Source of the DNA: Bacteroidales bacterium
Lineage (GTDB): Bacteria > Bacteroidota > Bacteroidia > Bacteroidales > WCHB1-69
Assembly: GCA_017617445.1 (NCBI GenBank)
Contig: JAFZWE010000002.1
Coordinates: 124,001-188,000, forward strand
Direction: 5' to 3'
Length of the DNA stretch: 64,000 nucleotides
How positions within the stretch are numbered: position 1 is the stretch's first letter; every line of letters begins with the position of its first letter. Below the pieces are notes generated by a model that saw nothing but the letters and a program-made list of their open reading frames with translations, searched no databases and was not told the DNA's origin. The position numbers and the translations under genes are program-made. Of the stretch, positions 49,229-57,391 are shown one piece after another.

Positions 49229-50515
49229 TTAGCGATGCATCAGTTCTTCAATTTCTTCCACTTCTGCGGGGAGGTTGGGCATCAGGTTGATGGGTTGCTC
49301 GGCCACTACCACATCGGTTTCAATGCGCACGCCAATGCCCTCTTCGGCGATGTAGATGCCGGGTTCGCAACTGAGCACCATGCCGGGTTGGAAAGCCCAG
49401 TCGCGCTGTCCCACATCATGCACGTCCAGGCCGATGAAGTGCGAGGTGTTGTGCATGTAGTATTTCTTGAACAGCGGATGCTTGGGATCCTGCTGGCGGA
49501 TGTCCTCCATTTTCAGCAGTCCGAGTTTGACCAGCTCTTCTTCCATCCGGTGGAATACGAAGTCGTTGATTTTATGGATGGTCATTCCGGGTTGGAAGAG
49601 GGGGATGGTCTCTTTGTAGATGGCGAGCACACTGTTATAGACCTCTTTTTGGCGGGGAGTGTAGCGGCCGTTGACGGGGATGGTGCGGGTGGCGTCGCCA
49701 GCGTAATTGGCATATTCTGCGCCGAAATCCATCAACAGCAGGTCGCCGTCTTTCATTTGCTTGTCGTTTTTGATGTAGTGCAGGATGCAGGTGTCCTGGC
49801 CGGCGGCCACGATGGGGGCGAAAGAGTGGCCGGAAGCCCCGTTGCGCAACATTTCGTAGGTGAGTTCCGCTTCAATTTCATATTCGTATTTCCCGGGTTC
49901 CACGGCAGTGATGGCGCGGCGGAAAGCCTTCGTGGTGATGTCGCACGCCTTGCGGAGCGTGGCCAGCTCTTCGGCGCTTTTCATGGTGCGCAACGGATAG
50001 AGAATGGGCGCAAGACGACGGTAGGTGTGCAGCGGATACTCCTCTTTCAACTGCTTCACAAGCAGATGCTCCTTTGTGACGGGCATCCAGCGCAACCGTG
50101 GATTCTCCGGCAAATGCATGTACACGCTCTGCGAATTGACCATCAGGTCCTGCAGAATATCCGGAAATTGCTCCGAGAACATCACCGTCTCCACCCCGGA
50201 AATGCGGGACGCCTCCTCCTTGCTGAACCGATGCCCGTACCAGATCACCATCTCCGGACTCGGATTCTTGATGAACAAAATCTCACGGTATTCCGGATTC
50301 GGATGCCACGGCGCCATCGTCAGGAAGGTCTCCTCCTGGTCAATGCCGGTCAGATACAGCATTTCCGAGTTCTGGCGGAACGGCAGGGTCGTGTCGCCAC
50401 AACGGGGGAATTCGCTGTTGGAGGTTACTATCACCAATGAATTCTCTTCGATTTCATGGGCGACTTTTTTTCTGTTTTCAATGTAAAACTGCTGGTTGAT
50501 GGGTTGGTATCTCAT
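49229..50515 (-). CDS. pepP: Xaa-Pro aminopeptidase (aminopeptidase P, M24B)
   Basis: PepP removes N-terminal residues before proline. The 428-residue protein has an N-terminal creatinase-like domain (about 1-165) and the pita-bread catalytic domain with the five metal ligands in order: MDFGAEYANYAGDATRT (two Asp), HNTSHFIGLDVHD (His), VLSCEPGIYI (Glu) and GVRIETDVVV (Glu). No signal peptide, so cytoplasmic. The start MRYQPINQQFY is usual for the Bacteroidota form. It appears to be transcribed alone. Confidence 0.95.
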   Translation of the reverse strand: MRYQPINQQFYIENRKKVAHEIEENSLVIVTSNSEFPRCGDTTLPFRQNSEMLYLTGIDQEETFLTMAPWHPNPEYREILFIKNPSPEMVIWYGHRFSKEEASRISGVETVMFSEQFPDILQDLMVNSQSVYMHLPENPRLRWMPVTKEHLLVKQLKEEYPLHTYRRLAPILYPLRTMKSAEELATLRKACDITTKAFRRAITAVEPGKYEYEIEAELTYEMLRNGASGHSFAPIVAAGQDTCILHYIKNDKQMKDGDLLLMDFGAEYANYAGDATRTIPVNGRYTPRQKEVYNSVLAIYKETIPLFQPGMTIHKINDFVFHRMEEELVKLGLLKMEDIRQQDPKHPLFKKYYMHNTSHFIGLDVHDVGQRDWAFQPGMVLSCEPGIYIAEEGIGVRIETDVVVAEQPINLMPNLPAEVEEIEELMHR

Positions 50516-50558
50516 GATTCTTATTCAATTTGTATATTATTAATCTCCTCTCTTGCTG

Positions 50559-50588
50559 AAAAAACGCCCTCGCAAGGAACGAGGGCGT
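50559..50588 (-). terminator. Terminator of the rubredoxin gene
   Basis: ACGCCCTCG (50564-50572) pairs perfectly with CGAGGGCGT (50580-50588), followed on the minus strand by six T residues. Confidence 0.85.
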
Positions 50589-50615
50589 GAGAATGCGGAA
50601 ATGACATCGCAAAGA

Positions 50616-50774
50616 CTACTCTTTGGTAAACTGGTCTTTCCCGACGCCGCACATCGGACATTCAAAATCTGCGGGAACCTCTTCCCAAGGTGTGCCAGGG
50701 GCAATGCCCGCTTCCGGCACGCCTACGGACGGATCATATACCCATCCGCAAACATCACATGCATATTTTTCCAT
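50616..50774 (-). CDS. Rubredoxin
   Basis: A 52-residue frame from the ATG at 50774 encodes a typical rubredoxin. Its two Cys pairs are in YACDVCGYVYDP (Cys6, Cys9) and ECPMCGVGK (Cys39, Cys42), which together bind one iron. [14 protein letters not shown] between them is standard. Rubredoxins carry electrons, for example to rubrerythrin or superoxide reductase in anaerobes, which fits an anaerobic or microaerobic lifestyle. It has a TATTTTTG box (50827-50834) and a terminator, so it is monocistronic. Confidence 0.95.
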   Translation of the reverse strand: MEKYACDVCGWVYDPSVGVPEAGIAPGTPWEEVPADFECPMCGVGKDQFTKE

Positions 50775-50826
50775 AATTGTAAATTTGATGGTTGGTTATG
50801 TTTTTTGTATTTCCAAACATGGGGTG

Positions 50827-50834
50827 CAAAAATA
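50827..50834 (-). promoter_or_regulatory. Promoter -7 box of rubredoxin
   Basis: Minus-strand TATTTTTG, 53 bases before the rubredoxin ATG. Confidence 0.5.
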
Positions 50835-50876
50835 ATAAATTTTCCGTTTCCCCATCGCATCCTTGACAGGAGAATA

Positions 50877-50917
50877 AAAAAAAGAAGACCCATTTTCATG
50901 AATCTTCTTTTTTTTCG
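50877..50917 (-). terminator. Terminator of tRNA-Asp
   Basis: A 12-bp A/T-rich stem (50877-50888 with 50903-50914), loop 14 bases, with a T-run on the minus strand three bases after the tRNA end. Confidence 0.7.
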
Positions 50918-50919
50918 GG

Positions 50920-50994
50920 CGGGCCGGACGAGGCTCGAACTCGCGACCCCATGCGTGACAGGCATGTATTCTAACCAAACTGAACTACCGGCCC
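50920..50994 (-). tRNA. tRNA-Asp (anticodon GTC)
   Basis: On the minus strand a 75-base cloverleaf: acceptor GGGCCGG/CCGGCCC with discriminator G, D-loop with GTTTGGTTAGA, anticodon arm ATGCC-TGTCAC-GCAT (anticodon GTC), T-loop TTCGAGC. CCA is not encoded. A TATTTTTG box lies 20 bases upstream (51014-51021). Confidence 0.92.
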
Positions 50995-51013
50995 TGCTTT
51001 TTTTAAGCGGTTG

Positions 51014-51021
51014 CAAAAATA
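51014..51021 (-). promoter_or_regulatory. Promoter -7 box of tRNA-Asp
   Basis: Minus-strand TATTTTTG, 20 bases upstream of the tRNA 5' end. Confidence 0.5.
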
Positions 51022-51126
51022 CACTTTTTTCGTTTTGAAAATAAAATTTTTGAGAAAAAAATATTATTTTTGTATTTTATTGATAATTAATTTTTTATGA
51101 AATAAAAAAGATAAAATGACGGAAAT

Positions 51127-52281
51127 TTAATCCCCGATGATGCAATTTGACGTCCCGAATTTCGCGCAATCTGTGACGATTTTGGCAGCGCGGGCGGATG
51201 CGCCACTCCCGCCCAGACGGGTGTTCAGGGCAGCGTAGTCCGCGGTCATCTGCTCGCGGACCGCCCTGTCGGAAAGCAATTTTTCCACCTCGGCTTTCAG
51301 CCGGCCAGGGGTGAGATCGTACTGGATCAACTCTGTGACGGCGGGCTTGTCCAAAATCAGGTTCACCAGGGAGATGTACTTGATGCTGTCTTTGGCCACC
51401 GCTTTGGCAATGCGGTACGACAAATCGCTGGTTTTGTAACAGACCACTTGCCGCGTGCCCAACAGGGCGGTTTCCAAGGTGGCGGTGCCCGAGGTGACCA
51501 CTGCCGCCTCTGCATTCAATACCAGCGGATAGGTCTGCGACAGCGCCGTTTTTACAGAATATCCATCCAAATATTTATCGTACAGGGATTGGGGAAGCCA
51601 TTTTACTGTGGATACCACAAACTGGTATTCTGGAAAGTCCTTGGTGATCTGCAGCATCACTGGCAGGATGCGAGTGATCTCCTGCTTTCTGCTTCCCGGC
51701 AGGATGGCTATGATCGGCCGGCTGTCCAACTGGTTTTTCTCGCGAAAATCCTTCACTTCCACCGAATTGCGGATCTCCGGCCCGATGGCATCCAATAGTG
51801 GATGTCCCACAAAATCAGCTTCGTATCCGTATTTTTTGTAAAAATCCTTCTCAAAGGGCAGAATCGGCATGACGTGGTCGCAGCAGCGTTTGATTTTGTG
51901 CACGCGACCGGTCTTCCAAGCCCAAATCTGGGGAGAAATGTAATACACCACCTTGAATCCTTGGGCTTTGGCCCATTCGGCAATCCGCAGGTTGAAACCA
52001 GGGTAGTCCACCAGTACGACCACATCCGGCTGATACTGCAAGAGGTCTGATTTGCAGAACTTGATATTGCCCAAAATGACACGCAAGTGGGTGGCCACTT
52101 CCCAGAAACCCATGAAAGCCAAATCCTTGTAGTGTTTGATGATGACCCCGCCCTGCTCTTCCATGAGGTCTCCGCCCCAACAGCGGAAGTCGGCCTCAGC
52201 ATCAATGCGGCGCAGCTCTTTCATCAGGTTGGAGGCGTGCAGGTCGCCGGACGCCTCGCCGGCTATGATATAGTATTTCAT
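51127..52281 (-). CDS. lpxB: Lipid-A-disaccharide synthase
   Basis: LpxB joins UDP-diacylglucosamine and lipid X to form the lipid A disaccharide at the inner membrane. The 384-residue protein has KYYIIAGEASGDLHASNLM at the N-terminus, FRCWGGDLMEEQGG, VDYPGFNLRIAEWAK, YISPQIWAWKTGRVHKIKR, and the C-terminal GSRKQEI and SGTATLETALLG nucleotide-binding segments. Length and motifs are complete. It follows the PorV-like gene after 57 bases on the same strand. Confidence 0.96.
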   Translation of the reverse strand: MKYYIIAGEASGDLHASNLMKELRRIDAEADFRCWGGDLMEEQGGVIIKHYKDLAFMGFWEVATHLRVILGNIKFCKSDLLQYQPDVVVLVDYPGFNLRIAEWAKAQGFKVVYYISPQIWAWKTGRVHKIKRCCDHVMPILPFEKDFYKKYGYEADFVGHPLLDAIGPEIRNSVEVKDFREKNQLDSRPIIAILPGSRKQEITRILPVMLQITKDFPEYQFVVSTVKWLPQSLYDKYLDGYSVKTALSQTYPLVLNAEAAVVTSGTATLETALLGTRQVVCYKTSDLSYRIAKAVAKDSIKYISLVNLILDKPAVTELIQYDLTPGRLKAEVEKLLSDRAVREQMTADYAALNTRLGGSGASARAAKIVTDCAKFGTSNCIIGD

Positions 52282-52338
52282 TTTCAGATTTTTACAATGT
52301 TACATCGCACTTTTCCGCCCGGTGGCCCTTGTTTGAAA

Positions 52339-53469
52339 CTAAAAAGTGGGAGTCCCGATGAATTGGTCTTCGGGCACAGCTTCCTGTTTTTTCCTGAAGC
52401 GGTCCAAGCCCACCTTCAACGAGAAGATGTGGGAATACTGTGCGATGGACAGGTCTCCGATGTCGGTGAGGGCGTAGTCGATGGTGACGATATTTTTGAT
52501 GCACACCCCGATGCCGAGGTTGATCTGGAGGGTGGTGCGGTTTTTGCCGTCAAAAGTGGCCTCTTGTTGGAAGTTGCCGATACCCGCGCGCACGGCGACG
52601 ATTTTCTTGTACGCGAACTCCATCCCGAAATGGGGATCCATGCAGAGGACTTTGCTGCGTACCAGGCTGTGCCGCTTGCCGTCAAAGGTGAAGTCCAGGT
52701 CCAGCGCGAAAGTGGCGTTGAAACCCTTGCCCAGCTCCACATACTTGCCCGCACCTAACATCAACTTGGGCAGCGTGATTTCCAATGAGTTGGTGGGTAT
52801 CTCGTTGCCGGTTTGTTCAAACACTTCCACCACGCGGTCGCTGAGGTGGTAGCTCCAAGCGTTGAACGAGGAGGTGGCATCCCGCAACATCGCCCCGGCG
52901 TGCCAGCCCTTATGGGTGTAGTGGAGCCCCACATCTATGCCGAATCCCCAGGCCCCGCCGAAATCACCGATGCGGCGGCGCAGTATCTTGGCGCTCCCCC
53001 CCAGCGACAAGCCCTCCACATGTGTGAAATTGTATGCATAAGTCAGCAAAAAGGCATTGTCCGCTGATGAAAAGTAGGAGATGCGGTCGTAATCAATGTT
53101 CCCTTGGTTGTCAATTAATTCCGTGGTATTCATGATGTTGTCCACACCGAAACGGATGTAGGAGAAGGCTACGGTGGATTTCGGATCAATGCGGCAGGCC
53201 ACCCCGGCATAATCATATTTGGCGATGCCGGCAAAATATTCCGCGTGCATCAGTGCCAGCTCATAGCGTTTCTCCATCACCGAGAGCCCCGCCGGGTTCC
53301 AATAGGCTGCCGTCACATCATTGGCAATGGAGGTCATGGTGTTGGCCATGCCCAAGCCACGCGCCCCCAAGCCCAGCGACAAAAACTCGTTGCTGTATTT
53401 GGCCGTCTGGCCATGCGAGGCCAGCAGGGCAGTGAGCAGTACAACGGTGAAAAGGACTCTTCGGATCAT
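52339..53469 (-). CDS. PorV/PorQ-family outer-membrane beta-barrel protein
   Basis: The 376-residue protein has a signal peptide (about 1-21, ending LASHGQ) and a long beta-rich body. The start of the mature part, FLSLGLGARGLGMANTMTSIANDVTAAYWNPAGL, is the hallmark of the PorV/PorQ/LptO family, whose FadL-like barrels act in type IX secretion. In P. gingivalis PorV shuttles cargo and PorQ takes part in sorting; which one this is cannot be decided here. The ATG at 53469 is used because the longer frame overlaps the TrmH-family gene and precedes the signal peptide. It goes with the T9SS sorting domain on the C10 protease and the PorE-like protein. Confidence 0.82.
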   Translation of the reverse strand: MIRRVLFTVVLLTALLASHGQTAKYSNEFLSLGLGARGLGMANTMTSIANDVTAAYWNPAGLSVMEKRYELALMHAEYFAGIAKYDYAGVACRIDPKSTVAFSYIRFGVDNIMNTTELIDNQGNIDYDRISYFSSADNAFLLTYAYNFTHVEGLSLGGSAKILRRRIGDFGGAWGFGIDVGLHYTHKGWHAGAMLRDATSSFNAWSYHLSDRVVEVFEQTGNEIPTNSLEITLPKLMLGAGKYVELGKGFNATFALDLDFTFDGKRHSLVRSKVLCMDPHFGMEFAYKKIVAVRAGIGNFQQEATFDGKNRTTLQINLGIGVCIKNIVTIDYALTDIGDLSIAQYSHIFSLKVGLDRFRKKQEAVPEDQFIGTPTF

Positions 53470-53486
53470 GGGGCGGTTTTCAATGG

Positions 53487-54185
53487 TTATGCCTTTTTCG
53501 GGTGCTGGTTCCAATAATTGTCAACGATGAAGTCCACCGCGCGGATGGATTTGCAAAGCCACTCAAAGTAGAGCTCGGCTTTTTCCTCTTCCGACAGCTG
53601 CCAGGGCACATCGGAGTGGCGGAGGCGCTCCACCATGTGGGAGATGAGGATGGCGGCGGAGTTGGAGATGTTGAAGCTTTCGGTGAAGCCGTACATGGGA
53701 ATCTTGACGGCTTTGTCGCATACGGCGATGGCCTCGTCCGACAGACCCGTCAGCTCGGTACCGAAGAAAAAAGCGTATTTTTCGTCCACTGGGAGGTCGG
53801 AGAGGAAGACGCTGTTTTCGGCGGGGAGGGTGGCCACCAGGGTGTAGCCCTGCTGGTGAAGCCGGTCTGCACAACGCTGCACATTCCCCGGCTCTTTTTT
53901 GTAGTTGCTGATGGTCAGCCATTTGTCGGACCCCATGGTGATGGCACTGTGGGTGGTGAACTCGTTCTCATTCTCAATGATGTGCAAATCCTGAATGCCG
54001 TAGCACTCGCAGGAGCGCATCACCGCGCTGATGTTCTGGGTTTGGTATAAATCCTCCAGAACCACGGTGAAACGGCGGGTTCTGTTTTGTAAAACACTGA
54101 GAATACGCTCGTTGCGTTCTTCTGTGACAAACCCGCGGAGATATTCCGATGTTTCGATTTTTTCTGCGATGGTCAACTCTCTCAT
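53487..54185 (-). CDS. TrmH-family (SpoU) tRNA/rRNA 2'-O-methyltransferase
   Basis: The 232-residue protein is a SPOUT-class methyltransferase. VVLEDLYQTQNISAVMRSCECYGIQDLHII is motif 1 (N-x-x-A-x-x-R), FFFGTELTGLS is motif 2 and IPMYGFTESFNISNSAAILI is motif 3 of the knot. The overall layout, including the C-terminal extension, resembles TrmH, which methylates G18 of tRNA. The start at 54185 (MRELTIAEK) is preferred over 54230. It precedes the PorV-like gene by 17 bases on the same strand. Confidence 0.88.
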   Translation of the reverse strand: MRELTIAEKIETSEYLRGFVTEERNERILSVLQNRTRRFTVVLEDLYQTQNISAVMRSCECYGIQDLHIIENENEFTTHSAITMGSDKWLTISNYKKEPGNVQRCADRLHQQGYTLVATLPAENSVFLSDLPVDEKYAFFFGTELTGLSDEAIAVCDKAVKIPMYGFTESFNISNSAAILISHMVERLRHSDVPWQLSEEEKAELYFEWLCKSIRAVDFIVDNYWNQHPKKA

Positions 54186-54656
54186 ATCTGACAGCAAAAA
54201 CTGGCAAGCATCAAACGTGATAATCGGCAAGTTATTGTGAGCGCACCCTCATCCGCTGCGGCGGGGAATGGAATTGGAACCGTGTGCAATGGCTGCAGTA
54301 CGAAATTTCCTGTTTCGGAAAGGGAGAAGCTGGAAAGAGGCGCATCTGCCCACCAAAGGCTCTCCTACCTGATTGCAGATGTCGAAAGCAGTCTTTCACA
54401 CTGTATATGCTATAAAAACTTTTTTTTCAAGTTATTATAAAATCTAAAAGTGAAAAGAGTGGAGGAGAGACTTGGCGCAAAATGAGGGCGCAAAATTTGT
54501 AAATTTTTGATTGTGCCAAAAATGGCGTGAAAAAGAGCCTCATAACGACAGGGTTCACGGCTGCTGCATGAAATTTTTAACAGATTGAAAATCTATGAGA
54601 TGAAAATGGTGGTTAGTGGGTTTCAGCATTCCCCCTGACAGTTCACCTAAAAATTG
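54186..54656. other. Intergenic region without a clear gene
   Basis: This 470-base stretch separates the divergent TrmH-family and GSCFA genes. The first 230 bases are more G/C-rich than the rest and hold a start-less open frame (about 54224-54413, plus strand) with Trp- and Cys-rich coding potential, which may be the remnant of a gene. The second half is A/T-rich. No tRNA, riboswitch or hairpin was identified with confidence. Confidence 0.4.
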
Positions 54657-54664
54657 TACTTTTG
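54657..54664 (+). promoter_or_regulatory. Promoter -7 box of the GSCFA gene
   Basis: TACTTTTG, 22 bases before the ATG at 54686. It rules out the longer frame from 54662. Confidence 0.55.
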
Positions 54665-54685
54665 TGCCCTCAAATCAGATTCATT

Positions 54686-55624
54686 ATGAAATTTCGTACC
54701 GAGATTCCCAGCCCGTCATACCCTTTCCAAATCTCCTACAGCGACCGGATGATGTTTTTCGGCTCCTGTTTTTCAGAGCACATCTCCCAATTTTTCCGCA
54801 CCTGCCGTTTCCAAGTCGGCCCGGACGCCTTCGGGATTCTTTTCAACCCGCTGTCTATCGCCCAAAGTTTGCATTTTTTGGCCGAAAAAAGCTTTTTTTG
54901 CGATGAAAAAATGCAAAATCGGGAGGAAAAAATGCAGGATTTTGACGAAAAAAAGCAGTTTTTTGATGATTTTTGTCAGTTTTACGATGAAAAATGGCAC
55001 AGTTTTCTGCACCATGGACGGTTTTCGCACCCTCGGCCGGAGCTGTTTTGGGAGAATATAAAAAGCGAGTTCTCCGCTGCCGCCGATTTCCTTCCGCAAA
55101 CCGATGTGCTGTTTGTCACGTTGGGGACGGCTTACTATTATTTCCACAAGGAGAAGCGGCGGGTGGTGGCCAACTGCCACAAGGTGCCTGCGCCGGCTTT
55201 TGAGAAACAGCTGGCGGAGATGGACCAGATTGTGGACGCGTTCTCTCCCTTTTTCCGCTGGCGGAAGCAGCATGCCCCCCACCTCAGGGTGGTGTTTACC
55301 GTGAGTCCGGTGCGCCACCTCAGCGACGGGTTTCATGAGAATCAGTTGAGCAAATCCATCTTGCATCTTTCTATTGAAAAATTGCAGCATCTGTATGCGG
55401 AGGTCTATTATTTCCCCGCCTATGAAATCCTGTTGGATGACTTGCGCGATTACCGTTTTTATGATACGGACCTGTGCCACCCCTCTGCCCAAGCCATTGC
55501 ATATCTGCAAGAAATATTGACGGAAAGCCTGCTGGATCCCTTCACCCGTCAGCAGCTGGCCGAGGTGCAGCGCGAAAACCGCCGCACCGCCCATCGCCCC
55601 CTCAACACCGCAGGTGAAAAGTAA
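54686..55624 (+). CDS. GSCFA-domain protein
   Basis: The 312-residue protein has the motif that names the family (FFGSCFSEHI, about 24-33) and the later block SPVRHLSDGFHENQLSKSIL, with DLCHPSAQAIAYL near the end. The fold resembles SGNH/GDSL hydrolases: a Ser in GSCFS and the Asp/His pair in TDLCHPS are the candidate triad. An odd charged insert rich in D-E-K repeats (about 68-103) follows the first block. There is no signal peptide. The substrate is unknown. It is transcribed alone from its own promoter. Confidence 0.83.
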   Translation: MKFRTEIPSPSYPFQISYSDRMMFFGSCFSEHISQFFRTCRFQVGPDAFGILFNPLSIAQSLHFLAEKSFFCDEKMQNREEKMQDFDEKKQFFDDFCQFYDEKWHSFLHHGRFSHPRPELFWENIKSEFSAAADFLPQTDVLFVTLGTAYYYFHKEKRRVVANCHKVPAPAFEKQLAEMDQIVDAFSPFFRWRKQHAPHLRVVFTVSPVRHLSDGFHENQLSKSILHLSIEKLQHLYAEVYYFPAYEILLDDLRDYRFYDTDLCHPSAQAIAYLQEILTESLLDPFTRQQLAEVQRENRRTAHRPLNTAGEK

Positions 55625-55646
55625 TATTCAGGCTTGTGAAAAAACG

Positions 55647-55654
55647 TATCTTTG
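55647..55654 (+). promoter_or_regulatory. Promoter -7 box of the small acidic lipoprotein
   Basis: TATCTTTG, 43 bases before the ATG at 55698. Confidence 0.5.
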
Positions 55655-55697
55655 TGTCTTCAAATAAAAATCACTTGTTTAATTTAAAATACTTATT

Positions 55698-56111
55698 ATG
55701 AAAAAGTTATCTTATTTATTAATGGCTGTGTGCCTTGTTTTCTGTGTTTCTTGCAGCAATAAAAGCGACAACAAACCCAAGTACGAGGGCAGCGAAGAGT
55801 ATGTGAAAGCCATGACTCTCATGGATGAATGCGAAGCTGCGCTCAACAACGCCAAAACCCTTGAAGAGCTTGATGAAGTATGGGAAGATGCAGGTGAAAA
55901 ATGGGATGAGGTGGATGGTGCAAAAATGTCGTTTGAAGAGGCTGATAAAGCAGATGAAAAATGGGAAATGTTCAGTAAGTTGCATGATGAGAAAAAGGCA
56001 AAATTGGGCGCCGATGATTCTTCGCAGGACATGTCACAGGGGTATGATGACGATGAAGAAGCGGATGTCTCCGACCTGGACATGGAATTTGGGGATGATT
56101 ACGCAGATTAA
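55698..56111 (+). CDS. Small acidic lipoprotein, function unknown
   Basis: The 137-residue protein has a lipoprotein signal peptide ending CVSCS (lipid-modified Cys near 19). The mature part is highly charged and helical (LEELDEVWEDAGEKWDEV), ending in an Asp/Glu tail. No family is recognised. Location in the outer-membrane inner leaflet or inner membrane is likely. It has its own promoter and shares a bidirectional terminator with the following gene. Confidence 0.75.
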   Translation: MKKLSYLLMAVCLVFCVSCSNKSDNKPKYEGSEEYVKAMTLMDECEAALNNAKTLEELDEVWEDAGEKWDEVDGAKMSFEEADKADEKWEMFSKLHDEKKAKLGADDSSQDMSQGYDDDEEADVSDLDMEFGDDYAD

Positions 56112-56145
56112 TCGGCGGATTTGTAACTTGAAGAAAATAAATAGA

Positions 56146-56179
56146 AAAGAGCCGTTTCCCGTTTGAGAAGCGGCTCTTT
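56146..56179. terminator. Terminator between convergent small genes
   Basis: AAAGAGCCG (56146-56154) pairs perfectly with CGGCTCTTT (56171-56179), with T-runs on both strands. Confidence 0.8.
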
Positions 56180-56204
56180 CTTTGTCCGGCCATTTCCTGT
56201 TCGG

Positions 56205-56402
56205 CTATTTCTTTTTGTTCTTGATGGATTCCCTGATCTGCTTGATGATGAAGAAAACCAGGAACGCAGTGAGTCCGCCTCCGACCACACCCAAATACAT
56301 CTCGCGCTTTTGCTCCGGCGGACAGTCATACATGTACACAAACGCGCACAATACGATCAGGACGATGATTATCCGCAACAAGTCTTTCAAACCTTCTTTC
56401 AT
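56205..56402 (-). CDS. Small two-helix membrane protein
   Basis: The 65-residue protein has two hydrophobic segments (about 7-25 and 37-53) joined by a short loop with a Cys (DCPPEQKREMY), and a basic tail (IKNKKK). It probably spans the inner membrane twice. A TACCTTTG promoter box at 56425-56432 precedes it by 22 bases and a terminator follows, so it looks like a real monocistronic gene. Function is unknown. Confidence 0.7.
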   Translation of the reverse strand: MKEGLKDLLRIIIVLIVLCAFVYMYDCPPEQKREMYLGVVGGGLTAFLVFFIIKQIRESIKNKKK

Positions 56403-56424
56403 TTTTTTTCTTTTTTAGGGGCGG

Positions 56425-56432
56425 CAAAGGTA
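56425..56432 (-). promoter_or_regulatory. Promoter -7 box of the small membrane protein
   Basis: Minus-strand TACCTTTG, 22 bases before the ATG at 56402. Confidence 0.5.
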
Positions 56433-56515
56433 CAATTTTTTTTCGGAATTTCACACTTTTGTCTTCAAAAATCAGTTGTAATTAATTAATTCACAAAATG
56501 TTATGTGCTAATTTC

Positions 56516-57205
56516 TCAATCCTTCACGCAGCGGACGGAGAAGCCGCCCTCTTTGAGGTAGTTGCTCCGGCCCACATGGGGGAGGTTGTAGTCGATGTAG
56601 CGTTTCCAGGCTCGGGAGTCGTCCAGTTCGGTGGAGCTCCAGATGGCGGAGCCGTTGCCGAAGCTATAGAAACTGTTGCCGTAGCCGCCGGCGGGGAGCA
56701 CTGAGAAGCCGGTGGAGTTGTTCTGTTGGGGGGTGTTGCCCGGGGTGCACTCAACGTCGCAGCTATCCCATCCTTTGGTGGAGGCCAATGCTTTGGCGAC
56801 ATGGCTTTCCGTGTTGCCGCACTGGCAGGACGGCTGGCCGGAAACGCAGTCGGTGAGTTGCGACCATTCCGCATCGGAGGGCAGGTGCCAGCCGTAGGGG
56901 CAGGCGTTCAGGGCTGCGGCAAAGTTGTACAGGTAGCCGTAAGTGTTCACTTGGGCGGGGTCGTTGTTGGGGGCGTACCGGAGCGGGGTGTCGGCGCTCT
57001 TTCCGTTGCCGGCAGCGATGGCGTTCCCGTTGCGGTCGTGGGTGGTGCGCAGGTGTTCCGCTGTCCAGCACTGGGAGCCGATGTGGACGGTGGGGTACAC
57101 ATTGCCGTCGGTGTCTTTCATTTTCGGGCACGGCGACTGTGCGGCCCCTGTTGTCAGGAGTGCTGCCACGAGTGCCGTTACGATCATTCGGTGGATTGTT
57201 GCCAT
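56516..57205 (-). CDS. FISUMP (Fibrobacter succinogenes major paralogous) domain protein
   Basis: The 229-residue protein has a signal peptide (about 1-23, ending TGAAQS). The rest is a FISUMP domain: DTDGNVYPTVHIGSQCWTAEHLR at the start, GYLYNFAAALNACPYGWHLPSDAEWSQL, GFSVLPAGGYGNSF and IWSSTELDDSRAWKRYIDY, ending SVRCVKD. Such proteins are exported and C-type-lectin-like; their role is unknown. It is Cys-rich (possible disulfides). No sorting domain follows. The ATG at 57205 is chosen, with a TACCTTTG box at 57262-57269. Confidence 0.85.
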   Translation of the reverse strand: MATIHRMIVTALVAALLTTGAAQSPCPKMKDTDGNVYPTVHIGSQCWTAEHLRTTHDRNGNAIAAGNGKSADTPLRYAPNNDPAQVNTYGYLYNFAAALNACPYGWHLPSDAEWSQLTDCVSGQPSCQCGNTESHVAKALASTKGWDSCDVECTPGNTPQQNNSTGFSVLPAGGYGNSFYSFGNGSAIWSSTELDDSRAWKRYIDYNLPHVGRSNYLKEGGFSVRCVKD

Positions 57206-57261
57206 ATTGTAGAAGTTAAAATGGTGGTTGCCAATGCTTTTGCACTTCAGCAACCCAGCGG

Positions 57262-57269
57262 CAAAGGTA
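57262..57269 (-). promoter_or_regulatory. Promoter -7 box of the FISUMP gene
   Basis: Minus-strand TACCTTTG, 56 bases before the ATG at 57205. Confidence 0.45.
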
Positions 57270-57302
57270 CGACATTCTTCCGAAAACAGTGTGCCCTCAA
57301 AA

Positions 57303-57358
57303 AATTGGAAAAGTGTAAAAAAATTCCCGATTTGGTGTTGGAAAAGTGTAAAAAATTG
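57303..57358 (+). repeat. 56-bp direct repeat, copy A
   Basis: Two TTGGAAAAGTGTAAAAAA units start at 57305 and 57338 (period 33). Together they form a 56-bp segment that recurs at 59201-59256 with about six mismatches. The second unit supplies the TTG of the promoter of the DUF4143 ATPase gene. Confidence 0.85.
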
Positions 57359-57366
57359 TATCTTTG
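57338..57366 (+). promoter_or_regulatory. Promoter of the DUF4143 ATPase gene
   Basis: TTG (57338-57340) and TATCTTTG (57359-57366), spacer 18, 25 bases before the ATG. It overlaps the direct repeat. Confidence 0.65.
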
Positions 57367-57391
57367 CAGCGGAGATTAAAATGGTAGTGTT

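Noticed and set aside
49172..50440. Plus-strand open frame (422 codons) antisense to pepP
   Set aside because: pepP has all metal ligands in order; the antisense frame is a shadow.
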